Shown here piece after piece: positions 1 to 7,630 of a stretch of 64,000 nt of DNA. The notes beneath the pieces are model-generated. The model was not told the DNA's origin. It saw only the letters and a list, made by a program, of their open reading frames with translations, and did no database searches. The stretch is from an uncultured Desulfobulbaceae bacterium (GTDB taxonomy: Bacteria > Desulfobacterota > Desulfobulbia > Desulfobulbales > Desulfobulbaceae). The number at the start of each line of letters is the position of its first letter. Positions within the stretch are counted from its first letter, which is position 1. The position numbers and the translations under genes are program-made. The stretch spans positions 1-64,000 of the forward strand of contig CAMYLK010000002.1 of assembly GCA_947259225.1 (NCBI GenBank). Direction: 5' to 3'.

Positions 1-622
1 CCCTGACGATGGAAAAGCGTTCTTCGCGGGTCTCGACCCTGATGCCGATATCGACAACATTATCAAGGAATGGGATCCCGGCTTTTACCATCGCATGCTG
101 CAGAAAACGGAATCCCCCTCTTCCCGGCGCCAGAATAAGTTCCTGGTAGCCTATCTCCCGGCGACTGGTAATGATCCGCCTGGCAGAGGGATCAATTTCG
201 TTTACGTTCTCCTCAAGGCTCACCTCCACATTGCGACTGGCAAGCTCGTCCATGAGCCGCTTGATCAGCTGCAGCCCTCCGTCGGTTCCCAGGTGGCTCT
301 GGCGTATGTCAAGCAGGCCCACTCCCAGCCGTTCTGCCCGCTGTTGATAGGTTTCCAGGTCTATCCTCTGCATGATCTCAGGATTGAGACGCTCAATGAC
401 CATTGGCAGATAATGTTCCGCCTGCTTGCTCGTCCAGCAGTCTACCGGGAACCCTACCGGGTATGTAAAATTCATCTTACAGTCGTGCCTGAGACCTCCG
501 GTACAGAGTTTTTCCTTGTCAATTACCAGTATCCGCAGGGCAGGTTTTTGATCGCTGAGGCGGAACGCTGCACCCAGTCCGGCTGGACCGGTGCCAACAA
601 TGATGCAGTCATATGTCTTCAT
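1..622 (-). CDS. FAD-dependent oxidoreductase, C-terminal part cut by window edge
   Basis: The first 207 codons are present and the reading frame stays open to base 1. The N-terminus MKTYDCIIVGTGPAGLGAAF is a Rossmann dinucleotide fold with GxGxxG. It is followed by LVIDKEKLCTGGLRHDCKMN, which resembles the COG2509-type FAD-dependent dehydrogenases. That family is related to geranylgeranyl reductase-like and BFD-like flavoproteins. The start is ATG at 622 on the minus strand; no strong ribosome site precedes it. Substrate and partner cannot be told from this fragment. It is probably a cytoplasmic flavoprotein. Confidence is high for the FAD fold and low for the reaction. Confidence 0.8.
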   Translation of the reverse strand, partial: MKTYDCIIVGTGPAGLGAAFRLSDQKPALRILVIDKEKLCTGGLRHDCKMNFTYPVGFPVDCWTSKQAEHYLPMVIERLNPEIMQRIDLETYQQRAERLGVGLLDIRQSHLGTDGGLQLIKRLMDELASRNVEVSLEENVNEIDPSARRIITSRREIGYQELILAPGRGGFRFLQHAMVKAGIPFLDNVVDIGIRVETREERFSIVR

Positions 623-879
623 GAGATGGGCTACGTCGTTGTATACATTTTTTACAGGGGATTTTGCATACCGTTTAAATAAATATTATACACCGATCGG
701 GGTGAAAAGAGCCCGTTTTGATTTTGGATTGCGGATTTTAGATTTTAGAACTTGGAATATTGAATATTGGGTGAAAATTCGAAACACGAATATCGAAATA
801 CTATATAATTTCAAAATTATAATGCTCAAAATCCAAAATGAACGAAGCTTTCCTTTCATGGCGTCCTGACAGTGAAATA
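623..879. other. Gene-free spacer with degenerate AT-rich repeat
   Basis: No credible gene is seen. Bases 775-845 hold a degraded copy of the repeat that occurs twice at 3141-3246 and 3403-3508 (CGAAACACGAATATCGAAAT followed by TTTCAAAATTATAATG). Confidence 0.5.
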
Positions 880-1058
880 AAAAGGGTCAGAGTAAAATTA
901 TATAGTACATGTCCACCCGGAAACAGAAAAACCGGATTCCGTAACTTGCTTGACTGCTTCTGTCTTATATTCTTCCGTATAACGCCTGCTGCTCATGAGG
1001 TTCTCCTTAAGATCATCTTTTTATAACTCAGGAGTGTCTTAAAACCAGGGGCGATTCA
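880..1058 (-). mobile_element. Remnant of one end of an IS3-family element
   Basis: Read on the minus strand, the segment begins TGAATCGCCCCTGGTTTTAA, which looks like the terminal repeat of IS3-type elements. It then runs through a leader with AAGGAG into the first codons of an OrfA transposase. It breaks off after about 160 bp, next to GGGTCAGAGTAAAATTA, a motif that recurs in the window. The terminal part is repeated alone at 27905-27947. The rest of the element is missing. Confidence 0.7.
898..996 (-). pseudogene. Truncated IS3 OrfA transposase fragment
   Basis: The 32-codon remnant begins MSSRRYTEEYKTEAVKQVTE, the usual N-terminus of IS3-family OrfA (helix-turn-helix transposase, InsE/IS911 type). 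The match stops after about 25 residues and runs into unrelated sequence with a stop. The start ATG at 996 has AAGGAG upstream. It cannot be functional because the helix-turn-helix and the whole OrfB are missing. Confidence 0.7.
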
Positions 1059-1201
1059 TATTAACAAGCCCCGGAACCAGGCCACTAAAATCCCTCAAGT
1101 TACGAAAATCCAACAGGTTGATATGCCCAGTGGATATATCCACCACGTTTGACTTCTTTTTTTACAACATTGTATAATGAGAGTAGAGAAGCAGTTTGTA
1201 A

Positions 1202-1275
1202 AAAGGAAAAAGCCTTACCTGCTGTGAAGCAGGGGCGGAAAGCCACGGGTCTTAAAAGATAGCCGGGTTGCCTTT
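1202..1275 (+). promoter_or_regulatory. GEMM-I riboswitch aptamer (predicted c-di-GMP)
   Basis: The order of GEMM-I elements is visible. P1 pairs AAAGG (1202-1206) with CCTTT (1271-1275). A 6-bp stem CCTGCT/AGCAGG is capped by a GTGA tetraloop of the GNRA type. Then come the core GGGGCGGAAAGCC and the second stem leading to AGCCGGGTTGCC. My hand alignment to the Vibrio Vc2 aptamer puts a G (1212) at the position of Vc2 G20. Aptamers selective for cGAMP carry A there, so c-di-GMP is the likelier ligand. The 3' strand overlaps a terminator hairpin, so ligand binding should prevent termination (ON switch). The first credible gene downstream is the zinc-ribbon gene at 1484. Confidence 0.82.
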
Positions 1276-1298
1276 GAACAAGGCAGCTCGGCTTTTTT
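1262..1298 (+). terminator. Intrinsic terminator, expression platform of riboswitch 1
   Basis: GCCGGGTTGCCTT (1262-1274) pairs with AAGGCAGCTCGGC (1280-1292) through 13 pairs including two G-U wobbles. The loop has 5 nt and six T follow. The 5' arm is also the 3' strand of the aptamer, so the two structures exclude each other. Confidence 0.85.
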
Positions 1299-1483
1299 AT
1301 TGAAACAGGTGAGAGAAAGACAGTACTAAGACGGAGGGTTGGTTTGTGGGAAAGAACAAGTAAGTCGGGTAGTTAAATTATTCGGCCAACTCAGTTATAT
1401 GTTTACATATATTTACTGCGGTGAACTGTTGAATTTATCGGAACTTAATCTTGAAAATTTAACATCGGAAAAGGAGATTGCCA

Positions 1484-1648
1484 ATGCCCGTATACGAATT
1501 CAAATGCCACAAGTGCGATCATAATTTTTCCTTGGTCATAAGTATTTCAGAGTATGAAAAGAGAAAATTTACGTGCCCGAAATGCAAAAGCGAGAAGGTA
1601 AAGCGGCAGCTTTCATCGTTTCAAACTATTACCTCTAAAAAAAGTTAA
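1484..1648 (+). CDS. FmdB-type zinc-ribbon small protein
   Basis: A 54-residue protein beginning MPVYEFKCHKCDHNFSL. Its two CxxC pairs, CHKC (residues 8-11) and CPKC (31-34), form the rubredoxin-like zinc ribbon of the FmdB regulatory family (putative regulatory protein, first described near formylmethanofuran dehydrogenase). AAGGAG sits 8 nt before the ATG, which fixes the start. It is the first good gene after the riboswitch and terminator at 1202-1298, about 185 nt downstream, so it is probably the regulated gene. The biochemical role of the family is not established. It is probably cytoplasmic. Confidence 0.82.
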   Translation: MPVYEFKCHKCDHNFSLVISISEYEKRKFTCPKCKSEKVKRQLSSFQTITSKKS

Positions 1649-1683
1649 GCCTTAATAAACTGAGCATTTCTTGAGGCGGTAGG

Positions 1684-1724
1684 GTATTAGTGGACACTTT
1701 CCCAAGAGTGCCGTTCCCTAATAC
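1684..1724 (+). promoter_or_regulatory. Hairpin in the leader of the cold-shock-like gene
   Basis: GTATTAG (1684-1690) is inverted at 1718-1724, with a smaller CACT/AGTG pairing inside. It lies 38 nt before the cold-shock-like start and is not followed by T. It may be an mRNA leader structure, since cold-shock genes often have regulatory leaders; that role is an inference. Confidence 0.35.
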
Positions 1725-1762
1725 AAAGGTATAGAGATGAATGTCAATTTAGAGGTGGAGTT

Positions 1763-2026
1763 ATGCAAACAATAGTTAAGAAATGGTTCCGCGATAAGGA
1801 CTCTGGGTTTCTCGACAACGGAGGTGGTCCGGACATAATGGTACGCAAGGCCGACCTTGTTATCTGTATGTTCTTGAAGGTTGGTGTAACCGTTGAATTT
1901 GAATGTCACCCGGTTAAGCAGGGATTAATCGCTAAAAAGGTCAAGCTTTCGCATCAGAAAAAATTAAAAGGTCAACATAATGGAAACCAGGGTACTAAGG
2001 AATTTCGTCCTGGTGTCATGACTTAA
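1763..2026 (+). CDS. Cold-shock-domain-like protein
   Basis: An 87-residue protein. Residues 6-65 follow the cold-shock pattern: KKWFRDKDSGFL, then GGGPDIMVRKADL, then VGVTVEFECHP, then KQGLIAKKV. These match strands 1-5 of CspA-type OB folds that bind single-stranded RNA or DNA. RNP1 is altered (DSGFL rather than KGFGFI) and the second aromatic motif is weak, so this is a divergent member. The basic C-terminal tail of about 20 residues is longer than in CspA. GAGGTGGAG precedes the ATG. It may be co-transcribed with the zinc-ribbon gene 115 nt upstream or have its own start. Its role is probably that of an RNA chaperone. Confidence 0.75.
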   Translation: MQTIVKKWFRDKDSGFLDNGGGPDIMVRKADLVICMFLKVGVTVEFECHPVKQGLIAKKVKLSHQKKLKGQHNGNQGTKEFRPGVMT

Positions 2027-2369
2027 ATTGGAATCAACGAGGGACTGGAAATCAGTGCCCTCGTCCTTAAGCGATAAACCCACAGAGCATACAAGGGCCA
2101 GGGGCCAAGCCTGCCTTTGGCTTTTGGGATAGGCCTCAAGCGACGAGCAAAAGGAGGCGTACCTGATTTTATCGTATTGCACGCGCCATTTGTGATATTC
2201 CATCCCGGTCTCTCCCGGCACATCACCCGCATCTTTCATTGCATGAGAACAAATACAGCAACCTTTTCATGTGATACATCAGCTTCTGAAAACCTAAAAA
2301 ACAATTGCCGGGTCGTAATTCACCCTTTTGCTGCTTATATTTTATGCAAAACGAATAAAAGGTGAAAAG
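2027..2369. other. Spacer with one hairpin
   Basis: ACGAGGG (2037-2043) pairs with CCCTCGT (2058-2064), with further CTG/CAG pairing inside. There is no T run, so a terminator role is doubtful. Overlapping minus-strand frames here have no recognisable domain or ribosome site. Nothing else is evident. Confidence 0.4.
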
Positions 2370-3059
2370 ATGCTATACACACAGAATGTGAAAAATGATG
2401 TATCCATCCCTCCGATAGACATGAAAGCCCCGGAAGAAGTTGAAACGGCTACGTTTGCGCTTGGTTGATTCTGGGGACCTGACTCCCGGTTCGGGAGCAT
2501 TCCAGGTGTGGTTCGCACCCGTGTGGGCTATGCGGGTGGTGAGAAAAAAAATCCCACCTATCACGATCTGGGTGACCATACCGAGACGATCCAGCTGGAT
2601 TACGATCCTCGAAAAATTTCGTATGAGCAGCTGCTTGATATTTTCTGGCAGAGCCATAACCCTTCTGCTCAAGCCATCTCGATCCAGTACAAGCATGTTG
2701 TGTTCTATCATAACGATGAACAGAAAGAGCTGGCAGTGAGAAGCAGGGATCGTGCGGCGAAAAACCTTGGCAGTGAGATCCAGACGGAGATACTGCCGTA
2801 TACCGGCTTTTATCGTGCCGAAGATTACCACCAGAAATATAAACTTCGCCATGCACATGACATAATGGCTGAATTCGACAAAATGTATACCGACTATGAC
2901 GATTTTGTCGATTCAACCGCTGCCACACGGATAAATGGTTATTTGTACGGCTTCGGTACAATGGAAAACCTGCAGGCTGAAGTGGACAGTTTCGGGATTT
3001 CCGGGGAGGCGAAGGAGAAGCTTTTTGCACTGGTTAATAGAAGGGGGTTAGGAGTTTAG
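2370..3059 (+). CDS. msrA: Peptide methionine sulfoxide reductase MsrA, selenocysteine form
   Basis: Read through an in-frame TGA at 2466-2468, this is a 229-residue MsrA. Around the TGA the protein reads ATFALG-U-FWGPDSRFG and continues as VVRTRVGYAGG, then NPTYHDLGDHTE. Family members have Cys at exactly this place (GCFWG), so the TGA falls on the catalytic residue, number 33. A hairpin suited to a bacterial SECIS follows at 2478-2506. The rest of the protein contains no cysteine, so there is no resolving Cys. AAAGGTGA precedes the ATG at 2370. The enzyme reduces the S epimer of methionine sulfoxide in proteins, probably in the cytoplasm because no signal peptide is seen. An automatic call would start near 2508 and lose the active site. 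A plain nonsense mutation at this codon is the main alternative. Confidence 0.9.
2478..2506 (+). promoter_or_regulatory. Putative bacterial SECIS element of msrA
   Basis: CCTG (2478-2481) pairs with CAGG (2503-2506) and CTCCC (2483-2487) pairs with GGGAG (2493-2497). The apical loop is GGTTC and begins 19 nt after the TGA. A short hairpin just 3' of the UGA with G in the apical loop is what SelB recognises in known bacterial selenoprotein mRNAs. Confidence 0.75.
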
Positions 3060-3140
3060 GGGTATAGGCTGAAGGCTGGCGGTAGGGAGGATTTTAGATT
3101 GTTGATTATTGATTTTGGATTTGTATAAAAAATCGAAGCA

Positions 3141-3246
3141 CGAAGCACGAATGTCGAAATTCGAAATAATTTCAAAATCATAATGTTCAAATTTCAAAAT
3201 GAATGGAGCGTGCAGAAACTGTTTGGGTCATTGACCGGTTTCTGTC
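3141..3246. repeat. Direct repeat, copy A
   Basis: About 105 bp starting CGAAGCACGAATGTCGAAAT and running to TTTCTGTCATTCGAGTTTG. It is nearly identical to copy B, 262 bp further on. It is non-coding in either frame and a degraded third copy lies near 780-845. Confidence 0.85.
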
Positions 3247-3270
3247 ATTCGAGTTTGTTTAGGATTTAGG

Positions 3271-3323
3271 ATTTCTCACGTACGTTCGAGGTAAGCGACT
3301 AAAAGGAGACTCCGAATGACAGG
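3271..3323. repeat. TTTCTCACGTTCGTTCGAGG module
   Basis: This is one copy of a short dispersed module: TTTCTCACGTACGTTCGAGG followed by GTAAGCG and GAGACTCCGAATGACAGG. Other full or partial copies are near 3564, 6106, 13112, 15323, 17870, 18797 and 29356. All are in spacers. Confidence 0.75.
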
Positions 3324-3402
3324 TTTGAATCCTGGAGGCTGGAGACTGGAGGGGGGCAGGATTTTAGATTTGTGATTTTTGATTTTGGAATTTATTAAAG
3401 CT

Positions 3403-3508
3403 CGAAGCACGAATGTCGAAATTCGAAATAATTTCAAAATCATAATGTTCAAATATCAAAATGAGTGGAGCGTGCAGAAACTGTTTTGGTCATTGATCGG
3501 TTTCTGTC
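3403..3508. repeat. Direct repeat, copy B
   Basis: Second copy of the repeat at 3141-3246, with only a few base changes. The spacer between the copies includes the TTTCTCACG module and a GGAGGCTGGAGAC tract. Confidence 0.85.
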
Positions 3509-3725
3509 ATTCAAGTTCGAAGTCTTCGCTTATCTGTTTAGGATTTAGGAATTCGGATTTAGGATTTCTCACGTTCGTTCGAAATGACACTACGAGATGT
3601 TTAGAGGTTCAGGCTGAAGGCTGTTAGATTGAAGGGTAAACAAAATCAGCAGATTTTTTTTATGAGTTGTGTATGATTTAAAGATCAGGGCAGAGTCAGA
3701 TCAAAACACTACAGGAGAAGACATC

Positions 3726-4784
3726 ATGAGCAATACAAAAGCATATTCCGCAGCCAGTGCAACATCTCCATTATCCCCTGACACGATCCAGCGCAGGGAT
3801 ACCACCGAAAGCGATGTGCAGATTGAAATTCTTTATTGCGGCATCTGCCATTCAGACCTCCATACAGTGCGCAACGAGTGGAGCAGCGTCATGCCCACAA
3901 CCTATCCCTGCGTACCTGGACATGAGATTGTCGGCAGGGTTACGAAGGTAGGCTCAGGTGTCACCAGGTTTAAACCGGGAGACCTGGTGGGAGTCGGCTG
4001 CCTGGTCGATTCGGACCAGTCATGCCCCAACTGCCAGGCCGACGTGGAACAGTTCTGCCCCGCCGCAACCTTTACGTACAACTCTCCGGACAAGCATCTT
4101 GGAGGAGTCACTTACGGCGGCTATTCTGAAAATATCGTTGTCGATGAAAAATTTGTCCTTCGCGTTCCTGAGAATCTCGATCTTGCCGGGGTTGCACCGC
4201 TCCTCTGTGCAGGGATCACAACCTATTCTCCAATACGTCGCTGGGGCGATATACAAGGGAAGAAGGTTGGCGTAGTCGGCCTTGGTGGTTTGGGACACAT
4301 GGGAGTGAAGTTTGCCCGGGCTTTCGGTGCTCATGTTGTCGTCTTCACAACGTCACCCGGCAAGAAAGAAGACGCATTACGCCTCGGTGCCCATGAGGTA
4401 GTGATCTCGACCGATGCTGAAGAGATGCAAAAACATGCCGGCACCTTTGACTTCATCCTCGACACCATAGCTGCCGAGCATGACATCAACGCATACCTCA
4501 CCATGCTGGGCGTCGATGGAAACATCACGCTGGTAGGTGCGCCTGAACAACCGCTTGCTGTTTCTGCTTTTGCACTGCTTTTCGGTCGTAAAAGCATTTC
4601 CGGATCCCTCATCGGCGGCATCAGGGAAACCCAGGAAATGCTGGACTTCTGCGGCGAGCACAACATCATATCCGATGTTGAAATCATCCCTATACAAGAC
4701 GTCAACGAAGCTTACGAGCGGATGCTTAAGTCTGATGTGAAATACCGTTTCTCAATCGATATGGCTTCGCTTAAAGGGGAATAG
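3726..4784 (+). CDS. yahK: Zinc-dependent alcohol dehydrogenase (YahK/cinnamyl-alcohol type)
   Basis: A 352-residue medium-chain dehydrogenase that follows E. coli YahK closely along its whole length. The catalytic zinc site is seen in CGICHSDLHTVRNEW and in PGHEIVGRV. The structural zinc site appears as DSDQSCPNCQADVEQFC; the usual four-Cys lobe is slightly altered here. The NADP fold GLGGLGHMG is centred near residue 185. It should reduce aldehydes to alcohols with NADPH in the cytoplasm. CAGGAGAAG lies 6 nt before the ATG at 3726, which I prefer to an upstream in-frame codon at 3669. It is a single gene bounded by repeat-rich spacers. Confidence 0.9.
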   Translation: MSNTKAYSAASATSPLSPDTIQRRDTTESDVQIEILYCGICHSDLHTVRNEWSSVMPTTYPCVPGHEIVGRVTKVGSGVTRFKPGDLVGVGCLVDSDQSCPNCQADVEQFCPAATFTYNSPDKHLGGVTYGGYSENIVVDEKFVLRVPENLDLAGVAPLLCAGITTYSPIRRWGDIQGKKVGVVGLGGLGHMGVKFARAFGAHVVVFTTSPGKKEDALRLGAHEVVISTDAEEMQKHAGTFDFILDTIAAEHDINAYLTMLGVDGNITLVGAPEQPLAVSAFALLFGRKSISGSLIGGIRETQEMLDFCGEHNIISDVEIIPIQDVNEAYERMLKSDVKYRFSIDMASLKGE

Positions 4785-5266
4785 GGAGAAGGTGTTTAGG
4801 TGTTTAGGGGGTTAGGCTGAAGGCTGTTAGGCTGTAGGGAAATAAGGAGAAAAAGTAAAAAGGGGGTAGATTTATTTATCGAGAATTGAAGAGGTTTTGA
4901 GAAAGACAACAATCAAACCATCAATAATCTGACAGCACCATAATACATTCTAAACAAAGAATGCGCAGGATTGATCGGTGATTTTCCGGATCGGTTCAAA
5001 TATCTATTTTTTACTCTGATTACTATCATAACTCTGCTGGCAGACATTCAGATCAAATTTAATGTTTTGATATCATGAGTTCTTTACTGCAACACCAAAT
5101 AGATTTCTCACTATGGTTGCAATGACAGAATTAATTAGGGTCTGAGTAAAATGAACTACCCCACCGCAAGCAGCGGAGTATTAGACCCGAGCTACGCAAT
5201 AAAATTGGAGCAGGAAAACAGGACATTGACTTAAACCACCTGCTTCATCCCTCTCCGTATAACCAT
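4785..5266. other. Repeat-bearing spacer, no gene
   Basis: TTTAGGCTGAAGG-type tracts lie at 4795-4840. GGGTCTGAGTAAAATGAACT then CCACCGCAAGCAGCGG at 5143-5180 look like a scar of a mobile or REP-like element. No credible reading frame is seen. Confidence 0.5.
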
Positions 5267-5296
5267 TTGACATGTCCCACCTCGCCCTCCTATAAT
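5267..5296 (+). promoter_or_regulatory. Sigma-70-type promoter of the outer-membrane gene
   Basis: TTGACA (5267-5272) and TATAAT (5291-5296) are both perfect consensus boxes separated by 18 bp. They lie 50 bp before the ATG at 5346, which suggests strong basal expression. Confidence 0.8.
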
Positions 5297-5345
5297 GCAC
5301 TAATTTACCTTCAACCGTTTTCCCAAAATCGTATGAGGTTTTAAT

Positions 5346-6011
5346 ATGACGAAACGTTTTTTTGTTACATCTTGCCTGACGGTCTCTCTGGTAGCTCCTT
5401 CAATTGCCGCGGCAGTGACCAGTGGAGTTGGACTCAAGGCAAGTACCCTTGGTGCCGGCATTGAATATGAGGCACAATTTAATGAGTACCTTGGCCTGCG
5501 GGCAGGCCTCAATTACTTCCAGTTTGACAGCACCCTCAGTGTCGGCGACATCGAATATGATACAGACGTGACCCTGCAGTCACTGGGAGGACTTGTGGAC
5601 TGGTATCCATTCGGCAGTGTATTCCGCGTGACAGGCGGTTTGATGTACAACGGCAATGAGGGGGATATCCGGGCCACGCCTGATTCCCCTGTCATAATCG
5701 GTTCTACTACGTATCAGCCGGAGGAGGTCGGCACCTTGAGCAGTTCGGTTGACTTCAACAGTTTCGCCCCCTATGCAGGCATCGGCTGGTCAAGCAACCG
5801 GGAAACAAGCCAGGGCCTGAGTGTCAACTTTGATGTTGGCATCCTTTTCCAGGGTTCGCCCAATATAAATAATTACCAGGCATCCGGTTCCATTACCGGT
5901 GATCCTTCTTTCCAGGAGGATGTGAACCAGGAAGTGGCCAAACTAGAGGACGATCTCGATTCCTACAAGTACTATCCGGTCATTGCCTTTACCCTGCTGT
6001 ACAGGTTTTAA
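5346..6011 (+). CDS. Outer-membrane beta-barrel protein
   Basis: A 221-residue protein with a signal peptide (MTKRFFVTSCLTVSLVAPSI, cleavage near AAA). Alternating hydrophobic strands such as YLGLRAGLNYFQF and LSVNFDVGILF follow. It ends in VIAFTLLYRF, with the terminal Phe that the BAM machinery recognises. The pattern fits an eight-strand barrel of the OmpA/OmpW size class. I cannot assign a substrate or family more closely. A perfect sigma-70 promoter at 5267-5296 drives it alone. One acidic stretch near residues 190-210 (EDVNQEVAKLEDDLDSYKYY) is probably a surface loop or turn. Confidence 0.8.
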   Translation: MTKRFFVTSCLTVSLVAPSIAAAVTSGVGLKASTLGAGIEYEAQFNEYLGLRAGLNYFQFDSTLSVGDIEYDTDVTLQSLGGLVDWYPFGSVFRVTGGLMYNGNEGDIRATPDSPVIIGSTTYQPEEVGTLSSSVDFNSFAPYAGIGWSSNRETSQGLSVNFDVGILFQGSPNINNYQASGSITGDPSFQEDVNQEVAKLEDDLDSYKYYPVIAFTLLYRF

Positions 6012-6294
6012 CCGGGTACCAGTATTTTTATCGGTTGAGGAAGTCTGGGAGAACAATTAATAGGGATCTGACCACGTTTTTGTTCTGATTGTTCCGGATG
6101 AATAAGATTTCTCGCTTGGATCGAGTTAAGCGAGCTTGCGAGACTCCGAATGACGTTATTAGGTGTTTAGGTGTTTAGGCTGAAGGGGGTTAGGGGAAAA
6201 GGATAAAGACATATGCTTATACATAGTTTTCAGGAGTGAGTTTTCGTATTTTCACCGGTACCTGGAAAAAACACCAGGATGTCAACTTCTTAGA
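6012..6294. other. Spacer with dispersed repeat modules
   Basis: The TTTCTCGC...GACTCCGAATGAC module lies at 6106-6154, followed by TTTAGGTGTTTAGGCTGAAGG at about 6163. No gene is seen. Confidence 0.5.
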
Positions 6295-6317
6295 TAATTT
6301 GTGGTCTGGCCCCATTC
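6295..6317. repeat. Inverted repeat, left copy, flanking AT-rich ORF
   Basis: TAATTTGTGGTCTGGCCCCATTC, with the right copy inverted at 6781-6801. Thirteen bases, TCTGGCCCCATTC, are identical in the two copies. The motif is related to GGTCAGAGTAAAATTA seen elsewhere in the window. Confidence 0.65.
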
Positions 6318-6367
6318 TTTTAATTAATGTTGCCGTAGATAACCTCAGGTTTAGAGGATTGCTTTTT

Positions 6368-6676
6368 TTACTTATCAGAAGCTATATCTCCTGCGCCACA
6401 AAATATTTTGTCTAAAGAAATTATCACCATCTCGTGAATCATATTCTTTTTAAATCCTTCTAGGATAATTGTAGCGTATCTACGTTTAGTGGTAATAATT
6501 TTCAAGTAGGGCTCAGGTGTATTATTGCCATCACATGATATATTTTTTATTGGCACTATTTCACACGAAAAATCTTTTCCCGCTTTTGTTTTTTTCATAA
6601 ATTTTATTATAGATTTTCGCAATTTAGTCGATTTCTTTTGGTTATATCCACGAATCTGTATAATCGCTTTAATCAC
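6368..6676 (-). CDS. Hypothetical protein, AT-rich, between inverted repeats
   Basis: A 102-residue protein beginning VIKAIIQIRGYNQKKSTKLR, basic in its first third. GAAGGAGG sits 5 nt before a GTG at 6676, which I choose over a longer frame reaching 6763. The codons are much more AT-rich than in the neighbouring 50% GC genes. The gene lies between the inverted repeats at 6295-6317 and 6781-6801, which suggests arrival as a small cassette. I recognise no family. The AT-rich hydrolase gene that follows upstream may have the same origin. Confidence 0.55.
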   Translation of the reverse strand: MIKAIIQIRGYNQKKSTKLRKSIIKFMKKTKAGKDFSCEIVPIKNISCDGNNTPEPYLKIITTKRRYATIILEGFKKNMIHEMVIISLDKIFCGAGDIASDK

Positions 6677-6780
6677 AGCATCCTCCTTCTTTAGGTAACT
6701 GGTAATCAGATAAAAATGTAAGTTAATAGCTAGATAATATGTCAGCGACACATTTAAAGTCAAATCAGAGATAAATAAAT

Positions 6781-6801
6781 GAATGGGGCCAGAGAAAATT
6801 A
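6781..6801. repeat. Inverted repeat, right copy
   Basis: GAATGGGGCCAGAGAAAATTA, the inverse of 6295-6317. Together they bracket about 460 bp with the ORF at 6368-6676. Confidence 0.65.
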
Positions 6802-6821
6802 AATCCCTTCAATTATAGTTT

Positions 6822-7436
6822 TTAGAATGCATTAACTTTCAAAAATTCCACAACGCTCTCTTCATGGGTCATTGCTATGAGATGACCACCATCTTTTATT
6901 ATATTTGCTCCTTTTGGTGGGGGAAATATAACATTATCTTTTTCACCGTGGATATGCGCCACTGTACATTTTGGTTTTAGATTGCCTTCCCACTCAAAAA
7001 CAGCCTTACACATGGACCGGATAAACATCGTTTCCGAATGACTGAACATCTTTAAAAGCCTATTTTCAAATATTGCATTAATTTTTCCAGTGAATACTTG
7101 AATAAGATTCACTGGTGTAATCTCTGACAAGGTGCTGAGTTTTTTCAAGGCCGGGTTGATATTATCGGGAGTTAAAGTACTGCCAATCAGAATTAGTTTT
7201 TTTAAACTGATATACCTTGAAATCTCAGAAGCTACTATTCCCCCGAGTGAAGAACCACCTACTATATCGTTATCCTGGATACTGTACTCCTTTATTACAC
7301 GCTTTGAAACTTCTGAAATGGTTGTTTCATTGTTATAGATTGGCCAGTCGACATATTTAATATCTTTAATACCTTGGAATGTTTCACCATACATTGATGA
7401 GTCAGCTCCCATCCCCGGCAAAATGTAAGTAGTCAA
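6822..7436 (-). CDS. Alpha/beta hydrolase
   Basis: A 204-residue protein that starts TTYILPGMGADSSMY and has the nucleophile elbow GGSSLGG near residues 60-66 (Ser between Gly residues). Near the C-terminus come GEKDNVIFPP (acid residue) and GGHL (catalytic His). This is the complete triad of a short serine hydrolase without a large lid. The substrate is unknown. The start is an unusual TTG at 7436 with AGGAGGAGGG upstream. The codons are AT-rich like the neighbouring cassette ORF, hinting at transfer. It is probably cytoplasmic. Confidence 0.75.
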   Translation of the reverse strand: MTTYILPGMGADSSMYGETFQGIKDIKYVDWPIYNNETTISEVSKRVIKEYSIQDNDIVGGSSLGGIVASEISRYISLKKLILIGSTLTPDNINPALKKLSTLSEITPVNLIQVFTGKINAIFENRLLKMFSHSETMFIRSMCKAVFEWEGNLKPKCTVAHIHGEKDNVIFPPPKGANIIKDGGHLIAMTHEESVVEFLKVNAF

Positions 7437-7630
7437 CGGTTTTCCCTCCTCCTGGAAAAAGGGGATAGATTTATTTCTTGATTAAAATTAGTTTTGATCA
7501 AGGGTTCAAGTCCGCTCATCGCTTCCATAACCAAGTGGCTTTGCATTTTACATTGCCGCTATCTTTTTTTCAGTTATAGTGTAATTTTTTTTGCGGATCG
7601 TTGCCAATTTATTAAGATTAGGTTGTGTTC

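Noticed and set aside
591-869. Plus-strand frames in the first kilobase
   Set aside because: The frame opposite is a clear flavoprotein N-terminus; the others fall in repeat DNA.
1202-1275. cGAMP-selective (GEMM-Ib) reading of the riboswitches
   Set aside because: My hand alignment gives G, not A, at the discriminating position in both aptamers. It is not excluded without binding data.
1339-1524. 61-residue frame directly after the first riboswitch
   Set aside because: No ribosome site or recognisable domain; it overlaps the well-supported zinc-ribbon gene in another frame.
1964-2239. Minus-strand frames across the spacer before msrA
   Set aside because: No family resemblance, no ribosome site, and two overlapping frames of similar length, as expected by chance.
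2508-3059. MsrA starting after the TGA as a normal short protein
   Set aside because: This start removes the catalytic residue and the GxFWG motif. The in-frame upstream sequence is typical MsrA, with a ribosome site at 2358-2365.
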